Shown here: one piece after another, positions 8,841 through 12,751 of the stretch
Layout of the letters: each line of letters opens with the position of its first letter
How positions within the stretch are numbered: position 1 is the stretch's first letter
From: Irineochytrium annulatum
Taxonomy: Eukaryota > Chytridiomycota > Chytridiomycetes > Chytridiales > Chytridiaceae
Assembly (NCBI GenBank): GCA_027600665.1
Contig: JADGJL010000860.1
Location: forward strand, 1-12,751
Direction of reading: 5' to 3'
DNA: 12,751 nucleotides
The notes under the pieces: generated by a model
Seen by the model: the letters and a program-made list of their open reading frames with translations, nothing else
What the model was told of the DNA's origin: nothing
Databases searched by the model: none
Made by a program: the position numbers and the translations under genes

Positions 8841-9570
8841 AATTTATCGACCGCGTGATTAGTGGCGGTGCCGTTTGGAGGGGTGTGGGCGATAGCAACG
8901 GCCGGAGCTTTGGGTTGGCGCGAGTGAGCAAGAGCATTTGGGATTAGGAGCTTGAATTCATGTTTAAGATGTGGGATGGTGTTCGATGAGGTGGTTGAGC
9001 CGGAGCGTTTGGAGAGTGTTGGTTGCTATCAGGGTATTCATTTTTCTTTTACACCTCTCTAGATCATTTTGCTATTCTTCTTGCATTTCATTATCTCGCC
9101 ACTCGCCTCTATTTTATTACATTCACCAGCTTCAATCACCAGCCCCTCCCCTGCATCCGTCCAATCCCCTTTCACTTTGCCCCCGACGAAAAAAATCATA
9201 TGCACACACACAATCACTATTGCTTGTTGCTCTTTCCGTCTTAACTAAACCACCACCTTTTTTGCCTTGTATCATTTAACAAAATCTTGGGTTGTGCTTC
9301 CGTTCCCTTTTAATTCTTAAGCTCGAGGATCGCGCCGTCTGGGTGGAGGGCGATGTTGAACGAACTTGGATACAATAAACGGAATTGACAGAAGATGGTA
9401 AAGCCGCAAAAAATCGGATTCTTCAGGCCCTTGATAAAAATTCGCATGAGGGAGCATTCTAAATATTTATATTTATAATACCCTAAAGTACATTGAAGAC
9501 AGCATAAATAGGCTTTGCTTTAAATACATGAGCATAACGCCTTAATGGCTGAGGTACTGCACAAACTCCT
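8841..9570. other. Convergent spacer with a pyrimidine-rich tract
   Basis: About 730 bases between the E2 stop and the stop of the minus-strand membrane gene. From about 9040 to 9290 the plus strand is strongly C/T-rich, with a short CA repeat near 9201-9212. AATAAA lies on the plus strand at 9374-9379. A run of TATTTATA-type repeats at 9461-9480 lies about 90-110 bases past the membrane-gene stop, where its polyadenylation signal would be expected. A plus-strand frame at 8971-9279 is open, but its composition is not convincing. Confidence 0.5.
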
Positions 9571-11819
9571 TCAGAGCCGCTCAAGTTGATAGCACGCTGG
9601 ATCCGCCATTTGCCCGACCAAGAACGGCCCGGCATCCGCCAGCACCATGACGCCTACCACCGACACCGTGTACATAGCTACGTAGAAAACAACTCGGCCG
9701 CTGGACCCAAACGCGCCCCACTCCTCCCGCCCGAGCGCCCGCGCGTAATCCGCCTGGCCCAAACTGTGCTCGATGAGTCCCGCGGCGGCCTCCTGCGCGG
9801 CGCCAAGAATGAGGGATGACGCCACGCGTGCGATCATGTCGGGCCAGCCGATGGCCGGCACGGTGCAGGACGTCCATGTCCGCATGGGAGGGGTCGTGAG
9901 CCAGAGGACGCTGAGGAGAGTCGCTAGGAGACGGGTTGCCCAGTCAGAAGTGATGAGGCCGAGACGGATGAGGGCTGCTTGTTCGGCGGCAGGGATGGGG
10001 CTGAAAGGTGATGGCGGCTCGTGTGGTGGTAGGGGATGTTCGGGTTCGACTTGAAGTGTGAGTGCCGCCAATGTCGCTGCAGAGTGGTCTGCGTCCTCGC
10101 TGCTGAAGGATATCGCCGGCCGCATAACCTCTTGGGCCGGAGAAATAGGGTTGGAAGCGCCGGCGCCGGTCTCCGCGGAGTCATTTAGAGGTAAAACTGG
10201 ACGACGAGCTGCAGTTAATACTTTGTGGGAGTTCAACTAATACCTAAAGGGACTCTGGTCGAACTGAATACCGAAATTGTGACCTTGCGCGTTTTGAGCG
10301 TCTTCTCTCGCGAAAGTGAGCTCTTAGCGCCAGCTGGACGAAGTCAGTTGGCATAGTAATGATTAAAGGTACCTTTGCTTGCATGTGTCACAGCGAAGGC
10401 GTCCTCAGGTAACAACTCCTTTGCTTTCATCTCGCCGTCAACGGTGCCTGTATTCGACTCACGGAGTTTCGTATTGCTTCCTAGCATTTTCTGGCGAATT
10501 ACGTCGGCCTTTTGCCCGTGGTCGGCATCATTAACCTGGACACTGACAGCGGATATGTTTGCAGCAGGCTTAGCGATGTCCGGGTACAAGCCGTCTCTAT
10601 TGCTTTCACCACAGTCATTAATATCGACCTTGGACAACTTCTCAGGATGGCAAATAGCGGCAGCCTTTCGTTTTGCCCGGCGCAGACGATAAGCGTAATA
10701 TGCTCGCTCGGCGAGGGTGAGGCCGACACTGGCGACCGAACAGAGGTAGAAACTCTTTGGGTACGATCGATAAATGCAGAGTTTTGAAATAAGCCCCCAG
10801 CTTGCCTCTTGCCTAAAAGTGCTTTAGCACGAAAATTCGATAAGTTGTCGCCAACTCACGATGAATCAAAAATCATCTACGAAATACCTGTTAGATAAGT
10901 ATCCCATTCCACCACTGAACTTACCGATGACACGTTGTTAGCTATTTCTTCCGCTCTAGTTTTGGCAGCCATTCTTTTCCATTGCGGCATCAACTGAAAC
11001 AGTTGCTTGTGAAGGTATTTCATGATCGGTGCGCTACCCTTGGTGTCAGAATGCGATTTAAACAGAGTGAATAGGTACCCAAGTGCAAGGAAAAGCGCTA
11101 ATGGTGTCCCAATTGGTGTTAGGATGCTACTGTCGTCGGCGAGCAGAGCGGACCGCGTCCCGTAGTTTGCAATAGTGAAGATAAGCAGCTGCAAGAACCT
11201 AAATAGCAGAATCAGTAAACGCACACACCCAACTCGCTTCTGGTAACTCACAGTCCGAGGAATGACACGCCGAAAAACGCGGCATGCATTTTGTAAAATG
11301 CCGCCAGGATCATCAGGTATTTACGCCACGTTTTAATCTCCCCGTCGACAACGACGACGTGCCACGTCGGCTCGACTAAGAACGTCGGAAGAAACACTCC
11401 CACGACGAGGCACCAGAATCTCATTCTGACCAACATAAAGATGACGAGGTCCAGCCCGATGGCGAAAGTAGACAGCAGACAGGAGTCTATCATGCTGCCG
11501 AAAAGAAACTTGTGCTTGGCCTGTACGGAGGCTGCGAAGAGTCTGTGGCAGCGTCATGAAGATGCGGTATAACAGCAGCACGCAAACCCACTCACTTAGC
11601 CGCCCAATACGTTAGGTAGCCGACGGTCTGCCCAGTCTCGGCGTCGGGCTTGTACTCGGCCGTCTCCGCCAGCGCGGTTGCGGCGTCGACGCGCCTGGTG
11701 AGGAACAGCAGGCCCACCCATACGAGAGCTGCTCCGGCGGCGCCGACCAGGGCGACGGCCGCACCCAGAGTCACCGTGTGGCGCTGGCTGGACAGGATCG
11801 CGCTCCACCGGGAGGCCAT
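9571..11819 (-). CDS. Orphan polytopic membrane protein, seven exons
   Basis: Predicted protein of about 640-644 residues, not recognised. Exons are 11819-11596, 11542-11252, 11198-10925, 10876-10860, 10812-10373, 10322-10272 and 10208-9571; introns are 53, 53, 48, 47, 50 and 63 bases. Every border is GT-AG and every phase agrees. Likely membrane segments: about 17-40 (AAVALVGAAGAALVWVGLLF), 92-113, 116-131, 155-183, 202-218 and 285-305 (YLCSVASVGLTLAERAYY). Near the C-terminus are RLLATLLSVLWLTT and VVFYVAMYTVSVVGVMVLAD. Between the N-terminal bundle and the last two helices is a loop of roughly 220 residues, basic at first and then Ser/Pro-rich. So it has about 7-9 spans. No transporter, GPCR or enzyme signature is visible. 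The frame is open upstream, and an alternative ATG at 11966 would add 49 residues. The end of the small sixth exon is uncertain, because two donors 12 bases apart both keep phase. Confidence 0.7.
10860..10876 (-). other. 17-base microexon of the membrane-protein gene
   Basis: It lies between a GTAAGT intron, with a textbook TATCTAAC branch site 12 bases before its TAG acceptor, and a GTGAGT intron. It encodes MIFDS plus two bases. Skipping it would shift the frame, and using the nearer CAG acceptor at 10888 would bring in a stop, so phase requires it. Confidence 0.65.
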
Positions 11820-12003
11820 GGACGCGTTGGAAGATTGAGGCCTGCAGCGGCGCGGTACCCTCGAGTCGCGAAGAAATCTGTAGGCCCTGATTACCGGGGC
11901 AATCTCAAGCGAAAATCTAACGGATTTTAGATCGTTACCGCGGTCATGTGGCTTGTTGTAGGCCATCTTGTCTGTAAGTCCCACCGTCTGTCTCTTGAAA
12001 TAC
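11820..12003 (-). promoter_or_regulatory. Short tandem-gene spacer, probable promoter/leader of the membrane-protein gene
   Basis: Only 184 bases separate the stop of the right-edge gene from ATG 11819 on the same strand. The membrane-gene frame stays open across it, with an in-frame ATG at 11966, so part of this spacer could be coding. No clear TATA element is visible. Confidence 0.4.
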
Positions 12004-12731
12004 TTAAACAGGTGGTGATTCACGATGCAACGATGATGCATGAAAAACACGAGTAAAAAGAACGCCTTGCGCCAGGGCGCGCGGGTCATGTTTCGATCTC
12101 CCAAATAATAACAGTTCAGACTGGCGCCCATTCCCTGCAAGAGCGGGCCCGTCGAAAAAGGTTCGGCGGTCCATCACGGCTGAAGATACGCGAAAAAGGC
12201 CAGCGTAGACCCGCGTGGAGATGTGGGAAATGTCGAAGGCGAGCTGAGGTTCGCGATTAACCAGCAGAAGCCCAACCGGGTTCCAAAAGGGTTTCGTCCT
12301 GTGTTAACTATGTTAAATATTCAGGGCAAAAGCATGGGAAATTGGATCAGCTTACTCTTACAACATTGTTGCTTCCTGGTCAAAGATGCCTTCGGACGCC
12401 ATTGCGACAGCATCCCGTGAAGAGTCGTCCAAGTAAGCTTCAGCCGACAATTTACACCACTAAAGCAATTATAAACACTTGTCGTGCTGCTGAACTGAAC
12501 CAGGTTCTCATGTTCGTCCACGTGTTTGCCCATGTCCGAGGAAGTGCCTCGTAAAGAAAGCGTGACAATGGTATTGGCTGCCGGGCGTCCGTGGTCCCGT
12601 CGAAGTATATCCACCGATGTCACCGGCTGCATGCCGAAGGACAACTGCACTTCTTGATTCAGCACGCCAGAGAATACGGGACTCTCGGCGTCGAATGTCT
12701 TCAAGGGAACGGCCGCGGCAGAATAGTGTTG
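12004..12731 (-). CDS. 3' exons of an orphan gene entering from the right
   Basis: Partial protein of about 207 residues. Exons are 12731-12501, 12459-12362 and 12298-12004. The first probably starts at an acceptor (AATTAG, ending 12732), since TAG is in frame just before it. The 41-base intron has a weak GTTCAG donor; the second, 63 bases, has a GTAAGA donor and CAG acceptor. Phases agree. The sequence looks globular: VLNQEVQLSFGMQPVTSVDI, then NTIVTLSLRGTSSDMGKHVD, AEAYLDDSSRDAVAMASEGI and WNPVGLLLVNREPQLAFDIS. It ends RVFHASSLHRESPPV and TAA. No family is recognised, and there is no membrane segment or signal peptide. Its stop is 184 bases before the ATG of the downstream membrane gene on the same strand. 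Confidence 0.55.
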
Positions 12732-12751
12732 CTAATTCCCCCGCCGCTTCA

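Noticed and set aside
8971..9279. Plus-strand ORF of 102 codons downstream of UBC8
   Set aside because: Composition follows the pyrimidine-rich tract (Ser/Leu/Pro/Phe); no splice signals or domain support it.
11592..12140. Single 182-codon minus-strand ORF as the first exon of the membrane protein
   Set aside because: Its upstream part overlaps, in another frame, the better-supported last exon of the right-edge gene; it opens with TTG. A start at 11819, or possibly 11966, is preferred.

Overview
This looks like nuclear DNA of a fungus, most likely GC-rich and intron-dense. Every gene that can be modelled with confidence is split by short GT-AG introns, mostly 48-93 bases, with extremes of about 41 and 161. 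A fungal-type hybrid histidine kinase sits beside two conserved eukaryotic housekeeping genes. An early-diverging (for example zoosporic) fungus would fit, but that is inference. I see no bacterial operon signals, CRISPR array, convincing tRNA or rRNA, or intact transposon.

Layout, left to right. (1) 48-1945, minus: hybrid histidine kinase in four exons, running into the left edge inside its receiver domain. (2) 1946-2740: divergent spacer holding the promoters of the kinase and the next gene, plus a 47-codon upstream ORF with a strong start context. (3) 2741-3957, plus: six-exon homologue of AAGAB/p34, the assembly chaperone of clathrin adaptors AP-1 and AP-2. (4) 4342-5558, minus: two-exon gene of unknown function. 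(5) 5679-6807, plus: a poorly resolved, probably multi-exon orphan gene, with open frames on both strands. (6) 6964-7404, minus: an AT-richer basic orphan reading frame. (7) 7690-8840, plus: seven-exon ubiquitin-conjugating enzyme of the UBE2H/Ubc8 family. (8) 8841-9570: spacer with a pyrimidine-rich tract. (9) 9571-11819, minus: seven-exon orphan polytopic membrane protein, including a 17-base microexon. (10) 12004-12731, minus: the 3' three exons of another orphan gene that runs into or close to the right edge.

The genes do not form an obvious pathway. They look like ordinary neighbours on a compact fungal chromosome: a signalling kinase, a vesicle-coat chaperone, an E2 enzyme and several lineage-restricted proteins. 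Exons were joined by hand, requiring GT-AG borders and matching phases. The kinase, AAGAB and UBE2H models are strong because the joins restore known family motifs. The orphan models rest on phase and coding appearance only. The best candidates for something undescribed are the polytopic membrane protein and the unresolved 5.7-7.4 kb orphan block. I see no evidence of a new multi-gene system.
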